A stretch of 64,000 nucleotides of DNA from Kitasatospora sp. MAA19. GTDB lineage: Bacteria > Actinomycetota > Actinomycetes > Streptomycetales > Streptomycetaceae. The translations under genes were made by a program, and so were the position numbers. Numbering within the stretch: the first letter of the stretch is position 1; each line of letters opens with the position of its first letter. A model generated the notes under the pieces. The model made no database searches. It was not told the DNA's origin and saw nothing but the letters and a program-made list of their open reading frames with translations. Of the stretch, positions 18,604-26,710 are shown piece by piece. The stretch spans positions 1 to 64,000 of the forward strand of contig NZ_JARXYZ010000036.1 in the NCBI RefSeq assembly GCF_029894125.1, given 5' to 3'.

Positions 18604-18856
18604 TCCGGCCCCTGTTCGTCGTCCGTCTCCGGTGTCCCGGTGAGCCTGCCCGGCACGCCCGGTCGGCACTCGCCCGGAAGGACCGGGCCCGGAAGGACCG
18701 GGCCCGGGACTCGACGGGCGGGGACGGGGCGCAGCACCTAGCGTGGTCCGGGAACGACCCGGGCACGCACCGCCACCGAGGTCGGAGCCCCCCAGAGTCA
18801 GACACCCCTCAGGCACCCCTCAGCCCCCTCGCAGACCTCCAGGAGGTAAGCCGACC

Positions 18857-19411
18857 ATGACCGTCTCCCTGCCCGAGCTCACCGGGGACTACGTCCTCGA
18901 CCCCGCCCACAGCCGGATCGGCTTCGTGGCACGCCACGCGATGGTGACCAAGGTCCGCGGCGCGTTCCACAGCTTCGAGGGCGCCGCCCACCTGGACGGC
19001 GCCGACCCGGCCCGCTCCACCGCGCGGGTGACGGTCCAGACCGAGAGCATCGACACCGGCGTCGAGCAGCGTGACCAGCACCTGCGCACCAACGACTTCC
19101 TGGACGCACCCACCTTCCCGACCATCACCTTCGTCACCACGGCGGTCCAGCCGAACGGCGGCAGCGACTTCCGCGTCACCGGCGACCTCACCATCAAGGA
19201 CATCACCCGCCCGGTCACCATCGACTTCGAGTACACGGGCAACGCCGTCGACCCCTACGGCAATCTGCGGGTGGGCCTGGAGGGCGCGGTGACGATCAGC
19301 CGCAAGGACTTCGGGGTGACCTGGAACGCGGCGCTGGAGGGCGGTGGTGTCCTGGTCGGCGACAAGGTCGTCCTGGAGTTCGACATCTCGGCCATCCGGC
19401 AGAAGCAGTAG
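18857..19411 (+). CDS. YceI-family lipid-binding protein
   Basis: 184 residues from ATG 18857, with a near-consensus AGGAGG at 18841-18846. YceI hallmarks are present: YVLDPAHSRIGFVARHAMVTKVRG at the start, then the DGADPARSTARVTV, FLDAPTFPTITF and GDLTIKDITRPVTIDFEYTG core, and a C-terminal SRKDFGVTWN. The fold is a lipocalin-like beta barrel that binds isoprenoid or fatty-acyl ligands. There is no signal peptide, so it is cytoplasmic as in most actinomycete copies. It lies 72 bp before the PLP-enzyme gene on the same strand. Confidence 0.95.
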   Translation: MTVSLPELTGDYVLDPAHSRIGFVARHAMVTKVRGAFHSFEGAAHLDGADPARSTARVTVQTESIDTGVEQRDQHLRTNDFLDAPTFPTITFVTTAVQPNGGSDFRVTGDLTIKDITRPVTIDFEYTGNAVDPYGNLRVGLEGAVTISRKDFGVTWNAALEGGGVLVGDKVVLEFDISAIRQKQ

Positions 19412-19483
19412 CGCCCGCCGGAACCCGGAATTCCGCCGGACCGGGCGGCGGTGGGCCGGTCGGACAAGCCCTAAGCTCCTGAC

Positions 19484-20713
19484 ATGGCGACAGACGGCTC
19501 CCTCGCAACCGGTCAGCGCTCCCTGGGCGATCCCACCCTCGACTACCCGCTGTGGCCCCCGCTCACCGCAGGCTGTCCGCGCACCGGCACGCCCGACCTC
19601 GGCTACCCCGTCGAGGTCGACTACGCCTACCAGAAGGCCGACGCGGCGGCCCTGTTCGCCCCGGCGGCGGACGCCGGGGCGCCACGCGGCGGGCTGGAGC
19701 GGTGGGCGCCGCTGCTGCCGCCGCTGCTCGCGCCGGGCCTGGGCGAGGGCGGCACGCCGCTGGTCGAGCTCGAACCCGGGGTGTACGTCAAGGACGAGGC
19801 CCGCAACCCGACCTGGAGCCACAAGGACCGGCTGAACCGCTGCACCACCAGCGCGGCCGTGGGCGTCGGCGCGCCCGGGATCGCGGTGGCCTCCTCCGGC
19901 AACCACGGCGCCTCCGCCGCCGCCTACGCCGCCCGGGCCGGACTGCGCTGCGTGGTGTTCACCGGGCCGGACCTGCCGCCGGCCGTCGACGCGTTCCTCA
20001 ACGCCTACGGCGCGGTGGTGCTGCCGGTGCCGTGGGAGGCCCGCTGGCCGCTGCTGCGGCAGGTCGTCGACCGGCTGGGCCTGCACCCGGTCAGCAACCT
20101 GACCGCCACCCACACCGGGCACGCGTACGGCCCCGAGGGCTACAAGACCGTCGCCTACGAAATCTTCCGGGACATCGGCGTACCGGGCGCGGTGTTCGTG
20201 CCGACCGGCTACGGGGAGCTCCTCTTCGGCGTCTGGAAGGGCTTCAGCGAACTGCACCGACTCGGCCTGGCCGACCGGGTGCCGCGCATCCACGCCTGCG
20301 AGTCCGCGGCCGGCGCGCCGCTCGCCCAGGCCGTCCGCCAGGGCCTCCCGGCGGCGCGGGTGGCGGTGGGGCCGAGCGAGGCGTACTCGATCGGCTCCCC
20401 GGTCAGCGGCTACCGGGGCGTGGTCGCCGTCCGCGCGAGCGGCGGCCGGGCGCTGGCCCTGGACGACGGCCAACTCGCCGCCGCCCAGTCCGAACTGGCC
20501 CGAGCCGGGCTCTGGACGGAACTGTCCGCGGCGGCCGGCCTCGCCGGGCTGCGCAGCCTGCACGGCGAGGGCCCGGTGGACGGTCCGGTGGTCTGCGTGT
20601 CGACGTCCAGCGGCTTCAAGGACCGGGGCGTCGGCACCCGGTCGACCGAGCCGGTCACCCCGGAGTGGGAGGACGTCCGCCACCGACTGCACGCCGCCGG
20701 CATCCGCGGCTGA
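19484..20713 (+). CDS. PLP-dependent threonine-synthase-like enzyme
   Basis: 409 residues. Fold-type II PLP enzyme: ARNPTWSHKDRL contains the lysine expected to hold PLP (SHKDR in place of the usual SFKDR), and SSGNHGASAAAYAARAG is the phosphate/substrate loop. VPTGYGELLFGVWKGF and STSSGFKDRG near the end complete the family pattern. Related enzymes eliminate phosphate or water from amino acids (threonine synthase, cysteate synthase). No thr operon neighbours are present, so it is probably a paralogue with another substrate, not the housekeeping threonine synthase. Confidence 0.85.
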   Translation: MATDGSLATGQRSLGDPTLDYPLWPPLTAGCPRTGTPDLGYPVEVDYAYQKADAAALFAPAADAGAPRGGLERWAPLLPPLLAPGLGEGGTPLVELEPGVYVKDEARNPTWSHKDRLNRCTTSAAVGVGAPGIAVASSGNHGASAAAYAARAGLRCVVFTGPDLPPAVDAFLNAYGAVVLPVPWEARWPLLRQVVDRLGLHPVSNLTATHTGHAYGPEGYKTVAYEIFRDIGVPGAVFVPTGYGELLFGVWKGFSELHRLGLADRVPRIHACESAAGAPLAQAVRQGLPAARVAVGPSEAYSIGSPVSGYRGVVAVRASGGRALALDDGQLAAAQSELARAGLWTELSAAAGLAGLRSLHGEGPVDGPVVCVSTSSGFKDRGVGTRSTEPVTPEWEDVRHRLHAAGIRG

Positions 20714-20849
20714 CCCCCGACGACCGGCGTTGGAGGCCTGCTGTTCGCCGCCCGGTCCGCTGACGGAGGGTCGGCGTTCGCCGGGGCCGCCCAGGCTGGT
20801 CCGGATCCGCACCGCCCCCGTCCTCTCCGCGCGTCGAAGGGCTGTCACC

Positions 20850-22235
20850 GTGACCCGTTCTCCCCGCCGTCTGCTGCCGCTGGCCGTCGCCGTCGCGGCG
20901 GTGCCCGTGCTCGCCCTGCCGGTCGTCCCGGCCGCCGCGGCCTCCTACGGCACTCCGACCATCGCCTTCTCGGCCGGGTACCTGTCCGGCGCCGTCGGCG
21001 CCACCGGCGACCCGACCGTGGCCGTCACGGTCGCGCAGAGCGGGGCCACCGCCTCGGCGCTGACCGTCGCCGCCTCCGCGAGCACCCGCAGCGCCGTCGC
21101 GCGGACCGGCGACGTGGCGGTGACCGGCACCGGCGGCACCCGCACCCTGACGGTCGCCGCACAGGGCGTCGGCTACACCGACCTCACCATCAAGGTCACC
21201 GGCCTGGGCGGCAAGACCGCCACCCGCACCCTGCACTACGCCGCCTCCCCCGCCGTCCAGTACGCGGCCGCCAGCCGCTACCTGACCGGCTCCAGCGACG
21301 CCTCGGCCGCGGTGGACGCGGGCGGCGGCTACATCCTGGTCGGCGACGACGAGTCCAACGTGCTGCGGCTGTACGACCGCAACAACTCCGGTGCGCCGAT
21401 CCGCACCTGGGACTTCAGCGACGCACTCGGCGTCTCCAAGGAGATCGACATCGAGGCCGCCACCCGGGTCGGCGACACCATCTACTGGACGGGCTCGCTC
21501 GGCAACAACAAGGACGGCCAGGTCAAGCCCGACCGGCACACCCTGTTCACCACCACCGTCACCGGCTCGGGCGCCAACACCCAGCTCTCCCTGGCTGGTT
21601 CGTACCACGGCCTGCGCGACGACCTGATCGCCTGGGACTCCGCCCACGGAGACCGCTACGGCTTCGCCGCGGGCGCGGCGGACGGGCAGGCTCCCAAGCA
21701 GATCGACGGATTCAACGTCGAGGGCCTGGAGTTCGCCCCCGGCAGCAGCACCACCGCGTACATCGGCTTCCGCGCGCCGCTCACCCCGGCGGTCACCGGC
21801 GGCCGGGCGCTGCTCGTGCCGGTCACCAACCTCCCGTCGCTGCTGGACGGTTCGGCCGCACATGCGACCTTCGGCGAGCCGATCGAGCTGGACCTCGGCG
21901 GGCTCTCGATCCGCGACCTGCGCCGCAACGACCTCGGCCAGTACCTGATCGTGGCCGGCTCCTGGGCCGCCGAGGACAACTCCGCCCCGTACGCCCTCTA
22001 CCGCTGGAACGGGCAGCCGGGCTCGAAGCCGGTCAAGCTGCTCGACCTGCCGACCAGCGACGCCGGCGCCTGGGAGGCCGTCCCGGACGTGCCGAACCTC
22101 GACACCCCCGGCTCCCGCGCCCAGCTGATCACCGACGACGGCTCCGCCGACCTCTACAACGACGGCACCGCCGCCAAGGACCTCACCCACCCGGAGTGGA
22201 AGAAGTCCCGCAGCACCTGGTTCACCCTGAACTGA
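20850..22235 (+). CDS. Secreted DUF3616-like beta-propeller protein
   Basis: 461 residues from GTG 20850. A clear Sec signal peptide (RSPRRLLPLAVAVAAVPVLALPVVPAAAA) is followed by a ~100-residue Ig-like, Thr/Ala-rich domain. A repeat-rich beta domain follows (SDASAAVDAGGGYILVGDDESNVLRLYDRNN, then FNVEGLEFAPG and LDLGGLSIRDLRRNDLGQYLIVAGSW). This matches the DUF3616 pattern of secreted actinomycete proteins as I remember it; the activity is unknown. It is convergent with the PTM operon and separated by a shared terminator, so it is not part of it. Confidence 0.75.
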   Translation: MTRSPRRLLPLAVAVAAVPVLALPVVPAAAASYGTPTIAFSAGYLSGAVGATGDPTVAVTVAQSGATASALTVAASASTRSAVARTGDVAVTGTGGTRTLTVAAQGVGYTDLTIKVTGLGGKTATRTLHYAASPAVQYAAASRYLTGSSDASAAVDAGGGYILVGDDESNVLRLYDRNNSGAPIRTWDFSDALGVSKEIDIEAATRVGDTIYWTGSLGNNKDGQVKPDRHTLFTTTVTGSGANTQLSLAGSYHGLRDDLIAWDSAHGDRYGFAAGAADGQAPKQIDGFNVEGLEFAPGSSTTAYIGFRAPLTPAVTGGRALLVPVTNLPSLLDGSAAHATFGEPIELDLGGLSIRDLRRNDLGQYLIVAGSWAAEDNSAPYALYRWNGQPGSKPVKLLDLPTSDAGAWEAVPDVPNLDTPGSRAQLITDDGSADLYNDGTAAKDLTHPEWKKSRSTWFTLN

Positions 22236-22241
22236 GCACCA

Positions 22242-22283
22242 CGGCACCGGGGCGGGCGCGCGAGGGCGCCCGCCCCGGTGCCG
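22242..22283. terminator. Bidirectional terminator at the 3' end of the PTM operon
   Basis: 18-bp perfect stem (22242-22259 with 22266-22283) and a 6-nt loop between the convergent DUF3616-like gene and ftdE. It marks the downstream boundary of the tetramate macrolactam cluster. Confidence 0.85.
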
Positions 22284-22296
22284 GCCCGTCCTGGTC

Positions 22297-23352
22297 TCAG
22301 ACCTCGACCAGCACCTTGCCCCGGTTCGCGGAGCGGTCGACGTACAGGCTGCGGTAGACCGACGGGATGTTGTCGAAGCCCTGGTGGACGGTCTCCTGGT
22401 AGTCGAGGTCGCCACTGCGCACCAGGGCGCCCAACTCCCGTCGCAGCGCCGCCCAGTTCTCCTCGGTGAACCACTCCAGCGAGAAGATGCCGCGGATGGT
22501 GGTGCGCGGGAACATGATCATCGGCAGCAGCCGCGGGCCCGCCCAGTCGCCGCCGACCTGGCTCCCCCACTGCCAGCAGACGGCCACCCGGCTGTCGACG
22601 GCGAGCATCGTGAAGGCCACGTCGGTGAGCGCACCGCCGAGGCTGTCGAAGTAACGGTCGATGCCGTCCGGGGCGAGCACGGCGAGCTCCTCCCGCAGCT
22701 TCTCGGGGTCGTCGCCGTCGCGGTAGAGCAGCGCGGCGTCGAAGCCCAGGTCGAGCAGCCGGGCGACCTTGGCCGGGGTGGCGGTGGTACCGATGACGCG
22801 GGCGCCGCGGTGCTTGGCCAGCTGGCCGACCAGCGAGCCGACGGCCCCGGAGGCCCCGCTGACCAGCACGGTGTCCCCGGGGCGGACGTCCAGGAACTTC
22901 TCCGTCGTGCCCCAGGCCGTCATCCCGGGGCCGCCGAGCACGCCGAGGGCGGTGGAGAGCGGCAGGGCCTCGTCGTAGTCGCCCCGGTCGAGCCGCCGGT
23001 AGGCGGGGAACACCATCGGGAAGGTGCCGGTCTGCCAGAGCGCGGGGGCACCGTTGCTGATCACGTGACTGCGCCAGCCGCCGAAGCCCTGGACCAGGTC
23101 GCCGACGGCGAAGGGCGCGGCCGGCCCGGCCTCCAGGACCTCCATGATCGAGTCCGCGCCCATGTGGTCGCCGATCGGGGTGTCCAGGGCGATCCCCTGC
23201 AGGTACGGGTCGACCGAGACGTACCGCGTCCGCAGCAGCATCTCGTCCGCGGCGAGGCTGACCTCCACCTCCTCGACGACCTTCCGGTACATCCGCTCGA
23301 CATCCGGGACGCCGTCCACGTGCTCGCGGACGATCCACTTCTCGATCCTCAT
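22297..23352 (-). CDS. ftdE: MDR-family NADPH-dependent reductase of the PTM cluster (FtdE/IkaC type)
   Basis: 351 residues from ATG 23352, overlapping the upstream gene by ATGA. It is a medium-chain dehydrogenase/reductase without zinc ligands (leukotriene B4 hydroxydehydrogenase/curcumin reductase subgroup): DTVLVSGASGAVGSLVGQLAKHRGARVIGTTAT is the NADPH-binding Rossmann segment, and it ends in GKVLVEV. In known PTM clusters (ikarugamycin, frontalamide, HSAF) the homologue reductively closes a carbocycle on the polyene tetramate after the FAD enzymes act. It is the last gene of the operon; frontalamide-type clusters continue with a P450 (ftdF), but here a terminator and a convergent unrelated gene follow. 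Confidence 0.9.
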   Translation of the reverse strand: MRIEKWIVREHVDGVPDVERMYRKVVEEVEVSLAADEMLLRTRYVSVDPYLQGIALDTPIGDHMGADSIMEVLEAGPAAPFAVGDLVQGFGGWRSHVISNGAPALWQTGTFPMVFPAYRRLDRGDYDEALPLSTALGVLGGPGMTAWGTTEKFLDVRPGDTVLVSGASGAVGSLVGQLAKHRGARVIGTTATPAKVARLLDLGFDAALLYRDGDDPEKLREELAVLAPDGIDRYFDSLGGALTDVAFTMLAVDSRVAVCWQWGSQVGGDWAGPRLLPMIMFPRTTIRGIFSLEWFTEENWAALRRELGALVRSGDLDYQETVHQGFDNIPSVYRSLYVDRSANRGKVLVEV

Positions 23353-25034
23353 GAGGTGACTCCAAACTGTCGGTCGACGGGCCCGACAGGTTCGACGAGC
23401 AGGGTGGGCGGCGGAGCGGTGTCGTCCACCGTGGCGGTGAACGGCCTGCCGTCGTCGCGGCAGACGAACTGGACCACGTGCCGACCTGCGGCGGCCGCGC
23501 GGATCAGGCCGCCGGTCGTCGCCCAGACACCGGAGAGGTAGAAGTTCGCCAGGCCCGGCAGCCCGGGTCCGTTGCGCTTGATCTCCTCCTCCAGGGTCTC
23601 GCCGCTCTCGACGAAGGGCTGCCAACCGAGCACCGTGCCGTCGTAGTTGCCGGTGTAGCGCACCTGGGTGAGCGGGGTGGAGACGTCCTTGACGGCCACC
23701 GCGTCCCGCAGGCCCGGGTGGTGTCCGTCCAGGAAGTCGATGACGGCGTCCCGCACCCGGCGCTTCTCCCGCTGGTACTCGCGGCCCCGGCCCACCGGCA
23801 GGGTGTGCAGTTCCTCCCCTCGCCGCATCCGGGGCGCCTGCTCGGGCCCGGTGCTCAACTCCCGCCAGGGGGCGATGTCGCAGAAGTAGCTGGCGTACAC
23901 GACGGTCGTCGCGGCGGGCGACAGCTCGGGGTAGTGGCGGCTGCGGAACTGGATGTTGATGCTGGGGTGCCGGATGCCGGTGAGCCGCTCGGCGACCTCG
24001 TCCTCCAGCAGGTAGGTGGTGCACGGGTCGCCCGCCGGGAAGGGGCGGCGCAGACCGAGGAAGACGGTCAGGTAGCCGGGGAAGACCATGCCGGGCTCGG
24101 TGATGGTCCGGGTGTACAGGCGGCGGTAGGTGTCGTTGAGGTAGCGGCCCTTGAGCAGGTCCAGCATGGTGGTGCGCCCGTCGCAGGCCGCCACCACGAT
24201 GTCGGCGCGCACCTCCCGGCCGTCGCTCAGCCGGACCCCGACGGCCCGGTCGTCCTCGACCAGGATCTCGGTCACCTTGGTGTTGTACGTGATCTCGCCG
24301 CCGAGCCGCCGGTAGCGCTCCTCGATCGAGCGGGCCAGCCCGAGCGATCCGCCCTCCGGCACCCCGGCGGACAGCCCGGCGTGCGAGGCGAGTTGGAAGT
24401 AGCTGGGCAGCACCGGGAAGTTCGGGTGCTTCTCGTAGAGGATGAAGTTGAACGCCTCGCGCAGCAGCGGGCTGCTGAACCGCGCCGAGTAGTCGCTCAT
24501 CAGCACGGTGATCGAGCGGCGGATGACGTTGAAGTACGGCAGGAAGGAGGCCAGCATCCGCCAGCGCTCCCAGCGGCCCATCAGTCCGACCGGCTTGAGG
24601 AAGGGGTAACGGGCCAGGGCCAGCCGGAACGTGCGCAACCCTGCGCAGAACTGCCGGATCTGGCGGGCGTCCTCCGGGGCGAGGTCGAGCAGGTGCGCTT
24701 CGAGGCGGTCCGGGTCGGAGTAGAAGTAGACGGCCCGGCCGTCCCGGGTGCGCACCACGTTGAAGACGTCGAAGTTGCGCATCAGCTTGCCCTGCAGTGC
24801 GCCGAGTTCGAGCCAGATCTGGTGCATCTCGTTGCCGGGGCCGCTGCCGAGCAGCCAGCTCACGCAGCAGTCGAAGGTGAACTCGCCCCGGTCCCAGGCG
24901 GTGCAGCAGCCGCCGGGCAGCTCGTGCATCTCCAGGACTCTGGTGCGGTAGCCGTTCATCTGCGCGTAGCAGCCGGTGGACAGGCCGCCGAGCCCGCCGC
25001 CGACGATCACCATGGTCTGCCTGCTGGTGCTCAT
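23349..25034 (-). CDS. ftdD: CrtI-like FAD oxidoreductase of the PTM cluster (second copy)
   Basis: 561 residues; ATGA overlaps at both ends indicate tight translational coupling. The N-terminal dinucleotide motif VIVGGGLGGLSTGCYAQMNGY and the LPGGCCTAWDRGEFTFD segment place it in the phytoene-desaturase/carotenoid-isomerase family. SGVWATTGGLIRAAAAGRHV is the C-terminal FAD-contact motif. In PTM biosynthesis two such enzymes redox-activate the polyenes and form the first carbocycles (established for HSAF/frontalamide-type pathways). It is clearly a paralogue of the upstream gene, sharing the GGCCTAW signature and overall layout. Assignment of C versus D order is by position. Confidence 0.92.
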   Translation of the reverse strand: MSTSRQTMVIVGGGLGGLSTGCYAQMNGYRTRVLEMHELPGGCCTAWDRGEFTFDCCVSWLLGSGPGNEMHQIWLELGALQGKLMRNFDVFNVVRTRDGRAVYFYSDPDRLEAHLLDLAPEDARQIRQFCAGLRTFRLALARYPFLKPVGLMGRWERWRMLASFLPYFNVIRRSITVLMSDYSARFSSPLLREAFNFILYEKHPNFPVLPSYFQLASHAGLSAGVPEGGSLGLARSIEERYRRLGGEITYNTKVTEILVEDDRAVGVRLSDGREVRADIVVAACDGRTTMLDLLKGRYLNDTYRRLYTRTITEPGMVFPGYLTVFLGLRRPFPAGDPCTTYLLEDEVAERLTGIRHPSINIQFRSRHYPELSPAATTVVYASYFCDIAPWRELSTGPEQAPRMRRGEELHTLPVGRGREYQREKRRVRDAVIDFLDGHHPGLRDAVAVKDVSTPLTQVRYTGNYDGTVLGWQPFVESGETLEEEIKRNGPGLPGLANFYLSGVWATTGGLIRAAAAGRHVVQFVCRDDGRPFTATVDDTAPPPTLLVEPVGPVDRQFGVTS

Positions 25035-26710
25035 TCCGGAACTCCCACGGTGGCCCGGTCGAGTTGCGGCAGGCGGCCCCACTTGCCCGCGTGCCAGGGT
25101 TCCTGGTTGTCGCTGGGCCAGGCCCGGAACGGCCGGCCCAGCTCCTGGCAGAGGTACTGCGCGGCGTACCGGCCGCTGGTGGCGGCGCGGATCAGGCCGC
25201 CGAGGGCCGTCCACTGCCCGGCCATGGAGAAGCCGCGCAGGCCGGGCAGCCGCATCCGGTCCCGGTTGACCAGGCGGTTGGCGGCGTCCTCGGCCTCGGA
25301 GAAGGCCTGCCAGGCGAGGATGCTGCCGTAGGTGTTGCCGGTGAAGCGCTCGGTGGTCACCGGCGAGGCGACGTCGACCAGTTCGATCCGGCGGCCGAGC
25401 CCGGGGTACGTCCGCTCCAGGAACTCCCGGACGAACGCGGCGACGTCCTGCTTGCGGGCCCGGTAGGCGCGGCGGTCCGCGACCCGCAGGTCCTTCCAGG
25501 AGCGGTAGTCGCTGAAGTAGGTGCAGTGCAGCACCGACTTGCCGGGCGGCGCGAAGCCGTCCGCGTAGGCGGAGCGCAGCTGGACGACCAGGCTGTGCTG
25601 GAGCGAGCCCGGCAGCCGGGCCCCCTGTTCGGCCGACAGCAGGTAGGTGGTGCTGTGCGGTTCGCCCGCCGGCAGCGGGCCGTCGATGCCGACGAAGGCG
25701 GAGACCACGGCCGGGTAGAGGTTGCCGGGCTTGTCGAGCAGTTCGCCGTACAGCCGGTCGACGGTGGGGCTGGAGTACCGGCCCTCCAGCAGCCGGTCGA
25801 TGACCGTCGGACCGTCGCAGGCGGCCACCACGTGGTCGGCGAAGTGCCGTGAGCCGTCCCGGAGTTCGACACCGATCGCACGGTCGCCCTCGACCAGGAT
25901 CCGCTCGGCCCGGCAGCGGTAGCCGATCGTCCCGCCGAGCGAGGTGTAGCGCTCCTCCACCGAGCGGGCCAGACCGAGCGAACCGCCCTGCGGGAAGCCC
26001 GCGTTGCCGTTGTGCGCGGCGGCCAGGGTGTACAGGTAGGGCAGCAGCGGGAAGCCGGCCGGCTCCTGCAGGAACATGTTGGGCAGCGCCCGGCGCAGCA
26101 GCGGGTCCTGGAAGCGCTCGGCGAAGCCGCTCATCGGGGTCGTCGCGGTGCGCCAGAACAGCCGGAACGCGGGCAGTACGGTGCGCAGGGTGCGCAGCCG
26201 TTCGGCCGCGCTGCGCAGGGGTGGCGGGGTGAGGTCCCAGGGCAGGTCGATGGCGGCGAAGCGGCGCAGGTCCCGGCAGAAGGCGCGGATCGGCCTGGCG
26301 TCGCCGGGGGCGGTGGCCAGCAGGTGCCGTTCCAGCCGGTCCGGGTCCCCGAAGAAGGTGACGGCGCGGCCGTGTTCGTCGACGACGCGGTTGAACACGT
26401 CGAAGCGGGTGATGGACTTGCCGTCGAGGGCGCCGAGTTCGCGCCACACCTGGTGCGCGCCGGTGCCCTCGGCGGTGCCGATCAGCCAGTCGATGCAGTA
26501 GTCGAACAGGTAGCCGTGCCGGGACCACGCGGTGCAGCAGCCGCCGGGCAGCGAGTGCTTCTCGAAGATCCGGGTCTCCAGGCCGCTCATCTGCGCGTAG
26601 CAGCCGGTGGCCAGGCCGCCGATGCCGGCGCCGATGACGATGACCCGGGGCGGGCCGCCGGGGGCCCGCTCCCGTTCGGACCAGTCCGGTCCGCGGTCAG
26701 GCCCGGCCAT
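25031..26710 (-). CDS. ftdC: CrtI-like FAD oxidoreductase of the PTM cluster (first copy)
   Basis: 559 residues from ATG 26710; the start lies 14 nt inside the end of the PKS-NRPS gene. FAD motif VIVIGAGIGGLATGCYAQMSG, then LPGGCCTAWSRHGYLFDYCID, and C-terminal MAGQWTALGGLIRAATSGRYAAQ. It is the same family as the next gene. Having two such enzymes is typical of PTM pathways that make a 5-5-6 ring set; ikarugamycin-type (5-6-5) pathways use one. Ring pattern cannot be proven from sequence, but gene number and order match frontalamide/HSAF-like operons. Confidence 0.92.
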   Translation of the reverse strand: MAGPDRGPDWSERERAPGGPPRVIVIGAGIGGLATGCYAQMSGLETRIFEKHSLPGGCCTAWSRHGYLFDYCIDWLIGTAEGTGAHQVWRELGALDGKSITRFDVFNRVVDEHGRAVTFFGDPDRLERHLLATAPGDARPIRAFCRDLRRFAAIDLPWDLTPPPLRSAAERLRTLRTVLPAFRLFWRTATTPMSGFAERFQDPLLRRALPNMFLQEPAGFPLLPYLYTLAAAHNGNAGFPQGGSLGLARSVEERYTSLGGTIGYRCRAERILVEGDRAIGVELRDGSRHFADHVVAACDGPTVIDRLLEGRYSSPTVDRLYGELLDKPGNLYPAVVSAFVGIDGPLPAGEPHSTTYLLSAEQGARLPGSLQHSLVVQLRSAYADGFAPPGKSVLHCTYFSDYRSWKDLRVADRRAYRARKQDVAAFVREFLERTYPGLGRRIELVDVASPVTTERFTGNTYGSILAWQAFSEAEDAANRLVNRDRMRLPGLRGFSMAGQWTALGGLIRAATSGRYAAQYLCQELGRPFRAWPSDNQEPWHAGKWGRLPQLDRATVGVPE